Shown: positions 24,916-33,031, counted from the stretch's first letter. The stretch is DNA of 41,557 nucleotides from Candidatus Gastranaerophilales bacterium (GCA_944323265.1 CALURX010000018.1:1-41557), one strand, 5' to 3'. The notes: generated from the letters alone by a model not told the origin. Made by a program: numbers and translations.

Positions 24916-25988
24916 AGACCGAAATCCTCATCCTCGGGGATTCTCGAATCCAGTTTGATTACACGCCTTTCAATCTCCGGCATTATATGGTCTTTATCAT
25001 TAGTGTTTTCTTTATCCAGATTAATATAGAGTTCCATATTTTTATCTGAAAGCTTTTCGCTCTTTTGTTTTGAGATTAATCTTCTTGCGTGATTTTCTTC
25101 CAGAAGTTTTCTTGCAGCCGGAGAAATTGAATCACCCTCAATTGTTCTTATAACCTCGGCTCTCTGCTTTTGAATCTGCTCCTGCTGAGACTTTGTAAGT
25201 TTCATTGTATTGTCGTTTCTTGTCTCAAATTCTCTTTTGTATTTATTTCTCATAATCAAAATTTCAACCCTTCTATTAGCCGGGTCTTTTGGAGAAATAG
25301 AAGTTTCAAGCGGTCTAGTATCCGCATAACCTATTGCGCTGAAAAGCGAAGGAGAGAATTTGAAACGGTCTATAAGATATCTGACAACTGATGAAGCCCT
25401 TGCAGAGGACAACTCCCAGTTTGAAGGATACTGCATGCTTCTTATAGGATCGCTGTCTGTATGCCCTTCAACACGCATGGAGTGAAGAACAAATTTTTTG
25501 CATATAATAACACCGACTTTATCCAGAAGTTTTTTTGCATTACTGTCAAGATAAGCTGAAGCAGAGGCAAACAGGTATTTATCCTCGAAGGTTAACAAAA
25601 GTCCTTTATCCGTTATCTTAGTTGTAATACCTTCCAATTCTCCTGCTTCTGTTAAGTCCTGAATGGTTTGTTCTATTTCATTAAAAGAAGTTTCTTCGTA
25701 TTTAGGACTGATATATTCAAGCATAAGGCTCGGGATAAAAGAATTAGCCTGCTGCTGGTCAAACAGCGAGTCGCTTCCGTCCATTATTGATTGCTTGCCG
25801 TCAAGCAGTGTGTTCTGGCTAAACGCCTCTTTAAGAGATTCTTCCAGCTTGGCAAAATCTGTCGCATCAACCTGAGCAAGAGCATACAAAACAACGAAAG
25901 TTGCAAAAAGAAGGGTGATAAAGTCTGAGTATGAGACCAGCCACCTTTCCAGATTTTCGTGTTCGGGATGCTTCTTTTTTCTAGCCAT
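24912..25988 (-). CDS. MotB-like stator protein with OmpA domain
   Basis: 358 residues. An N-terminal transmembrane helix begins YSDFITLLFATFVVLYAL, with Asp22 at the position of the proton-carrying Asp of MotB. The OmpA-like peptidoglycan-binding domain includes VEGHTDSDPIRS, SNWELSSARASSVVRYL and NRRVEILI. A charged C-terminal extension of about 100 residues is unusual. It overlaps motA by 8 bp. No flagellar gene is near, so it may power something other than a flagellum, or serve flagella encoded elsewhere. Confidence 0.88.
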   Translation of the reverse strand: MARKKKHPEHENLERWLVSYSDFITLLFATFVVLYALAQVDATDFAKLEESLKEAFSQNTLLDGKQSIMDGSDSLFDQQQANSFIPSLMLEYISPKYEETSFNEIEQTIQDLTEAGELEGITTKITDKGLLLTFEDKYLFASASAYLDSNAKKLLDKVGVIICKKFVLHSMRVEGHTDSDPIRSMQYPSNWELSSARASSVVRYLIDRFKFSPSLFSAIGYADTRPLETSISPKDPANRRVEILIMRNKYKREFETRNDNTMKLTKSQQEQIQKQRAEVIRTIEGDSISPAARKLLEENHARRLISKQKSEKLSDKNMELYINLDKENTNDKDHIMPEIERRVIKLDSRIPEDEDFGL

Positions 25989-26751
25989 TTGCCTGTTCTT
26001 CCTTGTTATCTTCTAAGATAAATGAATGCAGCTTACGTTCGATTAAAACAGGGCTTTCGCCTGCCTGAATAGAGAGAACACCTTCAAGAATCATATTTTT
26101 ATACAGCATTACGTCCTGATATATAAATTTAATTCTGGTACTAATCGGAATCATAACGAGGTTTGCGGCGAACAGACCGTATATAGTAGCAACGAATGCA
26201 ACCGCAATACCCGCACCTAGCTTTGATGGGTCGGATAAGTTCTGCATAACCTGAATCAATCCCATAACAGCACCGATAATACCGAGAGTCGGAGAGTAAC
26301 CGCCGAAAGATTCAAACACTTTTGCGGCATTGTTGACATAGTTTTCAAACTGCTCAATCTGGTTTTCCATCATTTCTCTTACCAGAGTCGGGTCAGTACC
26401 GTCGGCTACTGCGCCTAAGCCCAGAGTTAAAAGTGAATCAGAGGCGTTATAAGCTTCTTTTTCAAGAGAAATAATCCCCTCTTTTCTTGCTTTTGTTGCA
26501 AATCCGCCGATTTCGGTAATAAGTGCGTTAAAATCAACCTTAGGAGGCATAAAGACATTTTTCAGCATCTTGACAGCCGAGAGTAATGTTTTAGGCGGGA
26601 AGCTCAAAAGTACGGCACCGGTAGTACCGCCGAGTACGATAAACGCAGCTGTTATTTGCAGAAGCTGGCCAATATTACCGCCTTCCATGGCCTGACCGAT
26701 AAGAATCATTGTTATCCCGAAAAACAGCCCGATGACTGCAAAAATATCCAT
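25981..26751 (-). CDS. MotA-like stator protein
   Basis: 256 residues of the MotA/TolQ/ExbB superfamily, MotA branch. It has four hydrophobic helices, beginning MDIFAVIGLFFGITMILIGQ, and the conserved GGYSPTLGIIGAVMGLIQVM segment with the proline-containing helix. It forms an ion channel with MotB. A GGAG ribosome site is present, and a TATAAT-type -10 (26763-26768) lies about 12 bp upstream of the start. Confidence 0.9.
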   Translation of the reverse strand: MDIFAVIGLFFGITMILIGQAMEGGNIGQLLQITAAFIVLGGTTGAVLLSFPPKTLLSAVKMLKNVFMPPKVDFNALITEIGGFATKARKEGIISLEKEAYNASDSLLTLGLGAVADGTDPTLVREMMENQIEQFENYVNNAAKVFESFGGYSPTLGIIGAVMGLIQVMQNLSDPSKLGAGIAVAFVATIYGLFAANLVMIPISTRIKFIYQDVMLYKNMILEGVLSIQAGESPVLIERKLHSFILEDNKEEQANG

Positions 26752-26861
26752 AACTATCTCCGATTATATACTAGTATCCTATGTATATTAAACTATAATT
26801 TTACACCTTTGAAATCCTTTAAATATAGGAAATGTGAGGGGTAAATAAGTAAGCGGGGAAA

Positions 26862-27077
26862 TTAAACTTTGAGCAAAATCCCAACATCAATTTTTAGGTA
26901 ATCAGCTATCTCTAAAACTTTGCCCAAGGATAAGTTCAAAATCCCGGATTCTATTTTTGATACATAGCTCCAGCTTACACCCATCAACTCCGCAAATGTT
27001 TCCTGAGTAAAACCTTGCTTCTGCCTTTCCCTCTGGATATTTTTACCAACAATTCTGTATAAATCTTTTTTGTTCAC
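26862..27077 (-). CDS. XRE-family helix-turn-helix regulator
   Basis: 71 residues, nearly all a Cro/CI-type HTH: VGKNIQRERQKQGFTQETFA, LMGVSWSYVSKIESGILNL and LEIADYLKID. The start is a GTG without ribosome site; a TAGAAT box at 27084-27089 would begin transcription at about the start codon, again suggesting a leaderless mRNA. It lies directly upstream of motA on the same strand and could regulate that cluster. Confidence 0.85.
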   Translation of the reverse strand: MNKKDLYRIVGKNIQRERQKQGFTQETFAELMGVSWSYVSKIESGILNLSLGKVLEIADYLKIDVGILLKV

Positions 27078-27193
27078 TTTTTAATTCTACAGAATATTGA
27101 CATATATTTGTATTCATATATAATTGAATGTGGAGATGGTGAATAGATTTTTAACTTCTCTTCAACTTTTCCACTATTCAACTATTCAACTAC

Positions 27194-29329
27194 TTACATT
27201 CCTTCAAAATTTCCCGCAAGAATTCTCAAAGCCTTATCTTCCGCTCTCTGGGCTCTATCTAATGCGTCTTGCAGTCCTGAATTATCAAAACTCTTTGAAA
27301 TATTTGCAGCACGCTGAGACGGAATATATCTGCTCTTTGCATCTTCACCTTTATCAGGCTTAATCGTGCATTCTGATGACGGAATGTATGTGTAATTATC
27401 TATTGAATTTGATTTTAATGGTCTTGGAATTATGTTTTCAGAAGACGGAACATAAGTATAATTATCTACTTTGGCATCCTCCGGTACGCTAATTATCTGA
27501 GGATTCATCGCGTTAGCATCTTTACCCTTTGAAGAATGTGATGCTGCTTGTTGTTCAGCAAGACTTAATGCAGGCTGCGCTGCCGCAGGCTGTGCAGCCT
27601 CTTGTTTTTTCCTTGCCATTTCGTATAATCTTTCGTTCAAATCCTGCATTAAAAATTCTTTTTGTTTTTTCTTTTCGGCTTCGTGCTCATCCTGTTTCAT
27701 TGCATCATAAGACTTGCCGAACAAGAACTGGCTTGTTTTAGTTAATGCAGCTCCTAAAACACCCATAGAAATCAGACCCCAAACACCCAGCCTCATCGGA
27801 ACACCTGCGACATTTCTAAAGAAGTTCGGGATTTGTCTTACCTTATTCATTAAGATATTACCGCTCTTATACCCTTTAAATGTTTCCAAATCAAGGGTTA
27901 AGAATCTTCCGAGTTTTCTTATACCTTTTGTTAAGATATTCTGGTTTTTAACTGTACTCAAAGCCTTGAGTTGAGCTTTAGCAGCCTTTTTAGCAGCACT
28001 ATACTCAGCCTTGTTAGCAAATGCACCTGATTTAGCTTTTGTATTAAATTCTTCCAAAATTTTTCTGTACTGTTCAACCTGTTCTTTTGTCATACCTGCG
28101 TATTGAACACCGCCCATCGCGTGCATCATCTTCAATGCAAGTGGGAATGTGAATACCCAGGAAACTGATTCTATCAAACCGCCGGCAAGAGTTCCGACTT
28201 TCTGGTCTTTATCAGCTTTTTTAACATTCATTCCGACTTCAACAAGTAGCGGAGCAATAAACAACAATGCACCCAATTTCCCTCCGCCAAATGTAATTCC
28301 GCGGTGGAACATCTGCATTAATTTCGAGGTGAATCTTCCGGTGCCTGTTCTTGCACCTTCCGACATACTGTGAAGTTTATTAAAGACTTCATCACATCCG
28401 ATTGTACGTTCAAACGGCTTAGTTAACGGCCCCATCCAGCCATAGTGGCCTGCGCCCATTTTTACTCTGCCTTTAACCTTTTCGGTTGCAAGTTTAACAT
28501 CATTAATATATTTGCCGTAAACGTCTTCTTTAATTAATTTAAGCTTATTAGCGTCAAGCCCCATTTCTTTGAGGATTTCCTGCTTGGTCGCATCCATAGC
28601 CCCTGCGCCGAGAGCTTGGATTTTATTAATCTGTTCCGGAGTTTTGCCGAGCCTGTCTAAGAGAACCTGAACAACTGCTTTTTCTTCCGGAATTTGAGAA
28701 ATCTTTTGAACATTAAATGTTTTTTTGAGCATTTTTTTCTCAAAATCGTTTAATCCAATATCTTTAAGCCCCGGAGCTTTACCATCTGCGAGTTTCAAAG
28801 CATCAGTAATTCTCAAAAAGTCTTGCACAACCTCTTGTTTCTGGTTAAACATCTGGCTTTTAACCATACTCCATTCCGGCATGGATGGGGTATCCCGCAT
28901 TGCCCTTAATATTGCGCTGTTTTCTACTATTTTATGCCCAGTTTTCTTCGCAGAACCAAATCCTGATATTACAGCCTGAATCGGTTTATTCTGGATAAGT
29001 TTGGATTCTTGTATCTTATCCCCAAACCTTGCTGCTTTTGCAACTAAACTTTTTTCATACTGACCGCTGCAAGCTTCTGAATACTTATCTAAAGCAAATC
29101 CCATTGTAAGCCAGGTCGGCAATATCAATAAAGGATGTTCTATAAACGGACTTATAACCCCCATCGGGTCAGCCTCTTTTACCGTCTCTACAAAACCTTT
29201 GTGCTCAAAGCTGTCTGCCGGAACGTAATAATAGTTAGGTATACGCACAGGCTGCTGTTGCTTCTGCTGCGCCTGCGCCTGTCCCGGAGCTATATTATAT
29301 TTATCAAAATTTTGATTAATTTGTGTCAC
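27194..29329 (-). CDS. Large hypothetical protein with hydrophobic segments and NYTY(V/I)PSSE repeats
   Basis: 711 residues, not recognised. GTG start with AAAGG 8 bp upstream. A Gln-rich N-terminus is followed by NYYYVPADS (32-40). Hydrophobic segments lie near 62-80, 351-369, 383-400 and 513-530, with amphipathic, Lys-rich helices between. The C-terminal tail repeats NYTYVPSSE (623-631), NYTYIPSSE (645-653) and RYIPSQ (667-672), echoing the N-terminal motif. No signal peptide. The repeats look like short linear binding motifs. It has no operon partner. Confidence 0.7.
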   Translation of the reverse strand: MTQINQNFDKYNIAPGQAQAQQKQQQPVRIPNYYYVPADSFEHKGFVETVKEADPMGVISPFIEHPLLILPTWLTMGFALDKYSEACSGQYEKSLVAKAARFGDKIQESKLIQNKPIQAVISGFGSAKKTGHKIVENSAILRAMRDTPSMPEWSMVKSQMFNQKQEVVQDFLRITDALKLADGKAPGLKDIGLNDFEKKMLKKTFNVQKISQIPEEKAVVQVLLDRLGKTPEQINKIQALGAGAMDATKQEILKEMGLDANKLKLIKEDVYGKYINDVKLATEKVKGRVKMGAGHYGWMGPLTKPFERTIGCDEVFNKLHSMSEGARTGTGRFTSKLMQMFHRGITFGGGKLGALLFIAPLLVEVGMNVKKADKDQKVGTLAGGLIESVSWVFTFPLALKMMHAMGGVQYAGMTKEQVEQYRKILEEFNTKAKSGAFANKAEYSAAKKAAKAQLKALSTVKNQNILTKGIRKLGRFLTLDLETFKGYKSGNILMNKVRQIPNFFRNVAGVPMRLGVWGLISMGVLGAALTKTSQFLFGKSYDAMKQDEHEAEKKKQKEFLMQDLNERLYEMARKKQEAAQPAAAQPALSLAEQQAASHSSKGKDANAMNPQIISVPEDAKVDNYTYVPSSENIIPRPLKSNSIDNYTYIPSSECTIKPDKGEDAKSRYIPSQRAANISKSFDNSGLQDALDRAQRAEDKALRILAGNFEGM

Positions 29330-29392
29330 AATAATAAACCTTTATAAACCTAACTATATTTATAAAGTCAGATTGGCTCAAAAAATTGCTCA

Positions 29393-29412
29393 TGTTTGTA
29401 AAGAAACTTAAT
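29393..29412 (+). repeat. Dispersed 20-bp repeat, copy 1
   Basis: TGTTTGTAAAGAAACTTAAT is identical to 36080-36099; both copies are preceded by an A-tract and TGCTC(A/G)TG. This copy overlaps the 3' end of the radical SAM gene and lies upstream of the 711-residue protein gene. Confidence 0.6.
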
Positions 29413-30475
29413 ATTTAACTTCAAGCTCGCAGCACATCTGGCATGCGCCGAATGTTCCGCCGTTTGCCTTGAGATTTTTTCTAAAACAACAGTAATGAGG
29501 TGCATTAAAAAGTTCCTTCAAGCTCTTTTCTTTTACATTCCCGATTTTTTGCGAAAGACAGGGATATACATACCCCTCCGGATTTATCATCATATTGTTA
29601 TATGGATAAGTGCAGGGCTTGTATATCTCAGACAAAGGCTTGTCAGCCTCAGTATCAAAGAATTTTTCAATTGCAGCAAGCGGGTTGGGTGAATATTCAA
29701 ACTTCGGAGAAAATCGAAGCTTCGTTTTTCCGCGCATTCCCTCTATTTCTCTATAAACTTCCTTAAAATGCTCCATATCAAAGTATTTTTGAATAGGATA
29801 ATTTTCATTAAATTCAGGAATGAAGCTTTCCTGTAAAACAGAATTCTGCTTCCAGTTGTTGTTTCTTAAAAAAGAAATTGATAAAAATTCAAATCCCATA
29901 TCTTCACAGAGCCTGTAAAGTTTCGGCAAATCGTCCAGATTGTTTTCAAGCACAATGGTTTTTATATCTATCATTTGATTTTTTTTCTTTGATTTAAGAT
30001 TCTCAAGGTTACTCAAAATTTTATCAAAAATACCCTCTTTGCCCCTGTTCCTATCGTGATTTTGACCGTAACCGTCAAGTGAAACAGACAGCAAAAGAAG
30101 TTTGTACTTTATGAACGTATTGATAATTTCATCGTTAATCAGAATTCCGTTTGATACAACGTGAACTTTATTCATAATTTTCTTTGACGTATACGCAAGA
30201 ATATCGATAAAATCTTTCCTTATAAGCGGTTCCCCGCCGACAAGAGTTGCTATTGAATAAAACGGAAGCTGGTCAATAACCATTTTCCATTCATCTAAAG
30301 TAAGCTCTTCTTTGTTTCTTTCACATCCAACGTAACAATACGGACAAGCGAGGTTACATCGGTATGTGAGCTCAAGAAAGTATCTGAATGGAATCTTCGC
30401 TCTTCCGTACTTATCATTGTATGAAAATGAAGTGTAAAGCCCCCTTAAAGTATCAAATAAATTAGAGTAATTCAT
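29408..30475 (-). CDS. Radical SAM protein with SPASM-like C-terminus
   Basis: 355 residues. The 4Fe-4S motif Cys40-x3-Cys44-x2-Cys47 (CNLACPYC) is followed by GGEPL and an alpha/beta core. The C-terminal cysteines in CTYPYNNMMINPEGYVYPC and GACQMCCEL resemble a SPASM domain binding auxiliary clusters. Such enzymes often modify peptides or proteins. No precursor peptide or transporter gene was identified beside it. A perfect hairpin in the leader at 30497-30521 (CCTCTCTT with AAGAGAGG) lies upstream of its start. Confidence 0.88.
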   Translation of the reverse strand: MNYSNLFDTLRGLYTSFSYNDKYGRAKIPFRYFLELTYRCNLACPYCYVGCERNKEELTLDEWKMVIDQLPFYSIATLVGGEPLIRKDFIDILAYTSKKIMNKVHVVSNGILINDEIINTFIKYKLLLLSVSLDGYGQNHDRNRGKEGIFDKILSNLENLKSKKKNQMIDIKTIVLENNLDDLPKLYRLCEDMGFEFLSISFLRNNNWKQNSVLQESFIPEFNENYPIQKYFDMEHFKEVYREIEGMRGKTKLRFSPKFEYSPNPLAAIEKFFDTEADKPLSEIYKPCTYPYNNMMINPEGYVYPCLSQKIGNVKEKSLKELFNAPHYCCFRKNLKANGGTFGACQMCCELEVKY

Positions 30476-30695
30476 ACCTACTTTATAGCATAAAGAAACC
30501 TCTCTTAAAACAAAGAGAGGAAAGTTTGAGCGATGAGGATTCTATATCATAATAAACGTGAACGCTCATCTTTTCATTAAGCTTTAGTGGTAGATATTTA
30601 GTACTACATATGCAGACAGCAGGTCTGCAAACAATTATTTAAAAATTTTAATATAAAAATAAACCACCGGCTGTGCCTTAAAGTCTCTCTAATCA

Positions 30696-30725
30696 AATGT
30701 AACAAAATACCCATTCTGTTACATG
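30696..30725 (-). repeat. Isolated copy of the adhesin leader element (A-B arms only)
   Basis: Read on the minus strand: CATGTAAC, 14 nt containing AATGGGTA, then GTTACATT. Spacing and loop match copies at 343 and 31067, but arm C is absent and no adhesin follows in that direction. Confidence 0.5.
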
Positions 30726-30825
30726 TGCTACGCACGTAGCCATTCTTTCCCTGTTGGGATAAGGCCTACAGGCTTGACGTTTTTTTGATGGAATTATCAC
30801 TCCTTAAATAAAGTATATTTATCCC

Positions 30826-30916
30826 CGCACGCGTGTGAGCGAAGCGAACTATAGCGTGCGTGAAAGATTGGGCGTGAGCCCAATAACAAACCACATTTGA
30901 GCGTTAGCGAAAATGT
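30826..30916 (+). other. Array of three hairpins, two with GAGCG-AGCGA loops
   Basis: Hairpin 1: CGCACGC (30826-30832) with GCGTGCG (30854-30860), loop containing GAGCGAAGCGA. Hairpin 2: ATTGGGC with GCCCAAT (30867-30884) and a GTGA (GNRA-type) loop. Hairpin 3: ACATTT with AAATGT (30893-30916), loop GAGCGTTAGCGA. The loops are alike while the stems differ, and a similar loop occurs near 147 upstream of adhesin 1. It could be a structured RNA or a repeat family. Confidence 0.5.
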
Positions 30917-30929
30917 AGAAAACAACAGC

Positions 30930-30988
30930 TTTTTTCTTCTCTTTTGGTTCTGTTTTCTCTTCTTTTTTTGCCTAAAAAGAAGAGAAAA
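30930..30988 (+). repeat. Homopyrimidine mirror repeat plus inverted repeat (triplex-capable)
   Basis: L (TTTTTTCTTCTCTTTT, 30930-30945) is the exact mirror of the 16 bases from 30953. The first 15 of those pair perfectly with AAAAAGAAGAGAAAA (30974-30988) around a 6-nt loop; GTTC and GAAC extend the stem. L lies parallel to the purine arm in sequence, the orientation a pyrimidine third strand needs. Confidence 0.6.
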
Positions 30989-31027
30989 TGAACAGACAAA
31001 ATCAAACAAAAAGAAAATTCTTGCATA

Positions 31028-31057
31028 TTGCATAAATATTGAATTATATGGTAAAAT
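31028..31057 (+). promoter_or_regulatory. Candidate promoter of adhesin 2
   Basis: TTGCAT (31028-31033) and TAAAAT (31052-31057) with an 18-bp spacer would place the leader element just inside the 5' untranslated region. Confidence 0.35.
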
Positions 31058-31066
31058 TAAGTAGCT

Positions 31067-31105
31067 AATGTAACAGAATGGGTAATAAGTTACATTCAAT
31101 GTAAC
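31067..31105 (+). promoter_or_regulatory. Conserved adhesin leader element, copy 2 (alternating hairpin arms)
   Basis: Arms AATGTAAC (31067-31074), GTTACATT (31089-31096) and AATGTAAC (31098-31105). B-C is a perfect 17-bp palindrome with one central base; A-B makes an 8-bp stem with a 14-nt loop. The two pairings exclude each other. The match to copy 1 continues through the ribosome site to the start codon. Confidence 0.6.
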
Positions 31106-31132
31106 ATATAACAGTAAGAAAGCGAGGCAGAA

Positions 31133-32962
31133 GTGTTGAAAAAACAAGGCTTTTCATTGATGGAAATGATGATTGTGCTGTTAATTATGTCAATAATAGC
31201 AGCCGCAACCGCACCTATTGTGAGCAAAAAAATGGCGCAAAGCTCTAAATTAAGCGCAAGTCCCTGGGTTTTTACCGGCGAAGGTAAAAATATCGCGTAT
31301 AATATGGGCGGTCTGGATAACGCAACAGCAATCATAGGCGCAGCTAAAGTCCCTGATGGAACTAACACAAGATTGTATATCGATTGCGGCAGTAATGCCT
31401 CTCAGATAACCTTAGGCAAAGATGATGAGGCCGCAAACATTGTTGCCGATCCAGTCGGCAAAAGAGTAGGCATCTTCTCCAAAGCCAACGGTGGAAATGT
31501 ATTAGATAACTCTGTTGTAATCGGTATGGGACTATCAGGAACTGGAGATAATAGTATTGTGATAGGTCATAGTGCAACAGGTAACGATGGTTCTGTCATA
31601 ATCGGAAATAATGCAGAATCCTCCGCCCAAAATGCCACTGCGATAGGATATAATGCACAAGCAGCCAAAGAATCCACTGCGATAGGATATAATTCTTTTA
31701 TAGAATGGCAAAATTCAACGGCAATTGGGAGTAATACATCGATTGAATCTCCACACTCAACCGCTATTGGGAGTAATACCAATATACTAGAATCGGCAAG
31801 TAATTCAACCGCTATTGGGAGTAATATAAGTATAGCCAAGAACGCAAAGTATTCAACCGCTATTGGGAATAATATAAGTATAGCCAAGAACGCAAAGTAT
31901 TCAACCGCTATTGGGAATAATATAAGTATACCCACGGCAGTAGAGAAATCAACCGCTATTGGATACAACGCAAAGGCAGGCTGCAGTGGTTCCATAGCAA
32001 TAGGAACAGAAGCTACAGCTAAAAACTCTAATGGTACAGGATTTGGTGCCCCAATTGCTATAGGCGAATATACTAGTGCCACTAATACGGCTTCTATTGC
32101 AATAGGTTCAAAAATTGCAACTGGAAATTCCACCGAGGCTAATAAAGAGACCAAGGCTACTGGTCATGCTTCAACTGCTATCGGGGGAGGGGCTCAAGCT
32201 TTGGGAAATTATTCTACAGCGATAGGGGTTAATGCAATAGCTAATAATAATAATTCTACAGCAATAGGGTATGGTGCCACATCTACAGCTTCAAATCAAA
32301 TAGTTTTGGGAACAAAAGATGACACCGTCTACATTCCAGGAAATCTTGTTGTAGGGAGCAGCACATACCTGGGCGCTCGTATGGAGAGTGCTGGCAGTGA
32401 CTCTCATCTCTACGTAAAATTCCATAAAATGGTAAGAATTTGTGAAACTAGCGGTGAAAATAATGATCTCTATCATAATGATATTGAATACACAGTACCA
32501 TATTCCGACAAGCGGCTCAAAAACATTGGTGACAAATTCACAGCCGGGGTAGATGAGCTTAAAAAACTTGATTTATATCACTACACCTTTAAAAACGATA
32601 AAAACAAAACACCTCACGTGGGTGTAATTGCTCAGGATTTACAGAATGTATTTCCGGATGCTGTAACGAAGGGGGGAGACGGTTACTTAAGAATACGTTT
32701 TGAAGACATGTTCTTTGCAGTTATTAATGCAATCAAAGAGCTTGATGAAAAAATCTCAAATATTATTGCAAAAAATGACGAACAGGATAAGTCTATTGGT
32801 GCGCAAAAACAATCAATAGAAACACTTCAGACTACTGTTAAAACTCAACAAGAATTAATAGATGCTCAGCAAAAAACTATTGAAGAGCTTCAAAAACAAT
32901 TGATTAATCAGAACGAAGAATTTTCTAAGAGGCTTAAAAAGTTGGAAGGGCGTGAGGGATAA
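31133..32962 (+). CDS. Prepilin-anchored YadA-like head/S74 chaperone adhesin 2
   Basis: 609 residues, paralogue of the gene at 409 with the same order of parts. GTG start after AGCGAGG; leader MLKKQG then FSLMEMM with Glu at +5; a conserved segment including SPWVFTG and DPVGKRVGIFS; many STAIGxN repeats; a neck VYIPGNLVVG; an S74 domain with YSDKRLK near residue 458, HVGVIAQDL and VFPDAV; and a long C-terminal coiled coil. It differs from the paralogue mainly in the number and sequence of head repeats, which include near-identical 48-bp tandem DNA units. It probably displays a trimeric fibre at the cell surface after prepilin peptidase and S74 cleavage. No prepilin peptidase gene is in the window. 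Confidence 0.85.
   Translation: MLKKQGFSLMEMMIVLLIMSIIAAATAPIVSKKMAQSSKLSASPWVFTGEGKNIAYNMGGLDNATAIIGAAKVPDGTNTRLYIDCGSNASQITLGKDDEAANIVADPVGKRVGIFSKANGGNVLDNSVVIGMGLSGTGDNSIVIGHSATGNDGSVIIGNNAESSAQNATAIGYNAQAAKESTAIGYNSFIEWQNSTAIGSNTSIESPHSTAIGSNTNILESASNSTAIGSNISIAKNAKYSTAIGNNISIAKNAKYSTAIGNNISIPTAVEKSTAIGYNAKAGCSGSIAIGTEATAKNSNGTGFGAPIAIGEYTSATNTASIAIGSKIATGNSTEANKETKATGHASTAIGGGAQALGNYSTAIGVNAIANNNNSTAIGYGATSTASNQIVLGTKDDTVYIPGNLVVGSSTYLGARMESAGSDSHLYVKFHKMVRICETSGENNDLYHNDIEYTVPYSDKRLKNIGDKFTAGVDELKKLDLYHYTFKNDKNKTPHVGVIAQDLQNVFPDAVTKGGDGYLRIRFEDMFFAVINAIKELDEKISNIIAKNDEQDKSIGAQKQSIETLQTTVKTQQELIDAQQKTIEELQKQLINQNEEFSKRLKKLEGREG
31757..31930 (+). repeat. 48-bp tandem repeat inside the head of adhesin 2
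   Basis: TCAACCGCTATTGGGA starts at 31757, 31805, 31853 and 31901, always 48 bp apart. Units at 31805 and 31853 differ by one base. Each encodes 16 residues (STAIGSNISIAKNAKY), so copy-number change keeps the frame. Confidence 0.9.
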
Positions 32963-33031
32963 CACCTCACCCCGACCTCGCCCCTTCGGGGTCTCTCCTC
33001 AAGGATAGGGGAGCCCGTGGTAAAAAGTTTT

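Larger units (their letters stand above)
30476..31132. other. Structured gene-free region upstream of adhesin 2
   Basis: 657 bp without a supportable gene; a minus-strand open frame here is low-complexity Lys/Arg and Leu and is rejected. In order it holds: a small hairpin (30497-30521), an isolated reverse copy of the leader element (30696-30725), a run of three hairpins (30826-30916), a pyrimidine mirror repeat with an inverted repeat (30930-30988), a candidate promoter (31028-31057) and the adhesin leader element (31067-31105). These are described separately. Confidence 0.6.

Noticed and set aside
31067-31105. NtcA or HLR1-type cyanobacterial operator as the explanation of TGTAAC arms
   Set aside because: The spacing (14 nt between half-sites) does not fit GTA-N8-TAC or the 2-nt spaced HLR1 repeats.
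30797-31147. Minus-strand open frame of 116 codons
   Set aside because: Low-complexity Lys/Arg and Leu/Phe composition arising from the mirror repeat and hairpins; it overlaps the adhesin 2 promoter and leader and has no ribosome site.
31567-32154. 195-codon minus-strand frame with repeats inside adhesin 2
   Set aside because: It is the antisense shadow of the repeated STAIGxN coding sequence.
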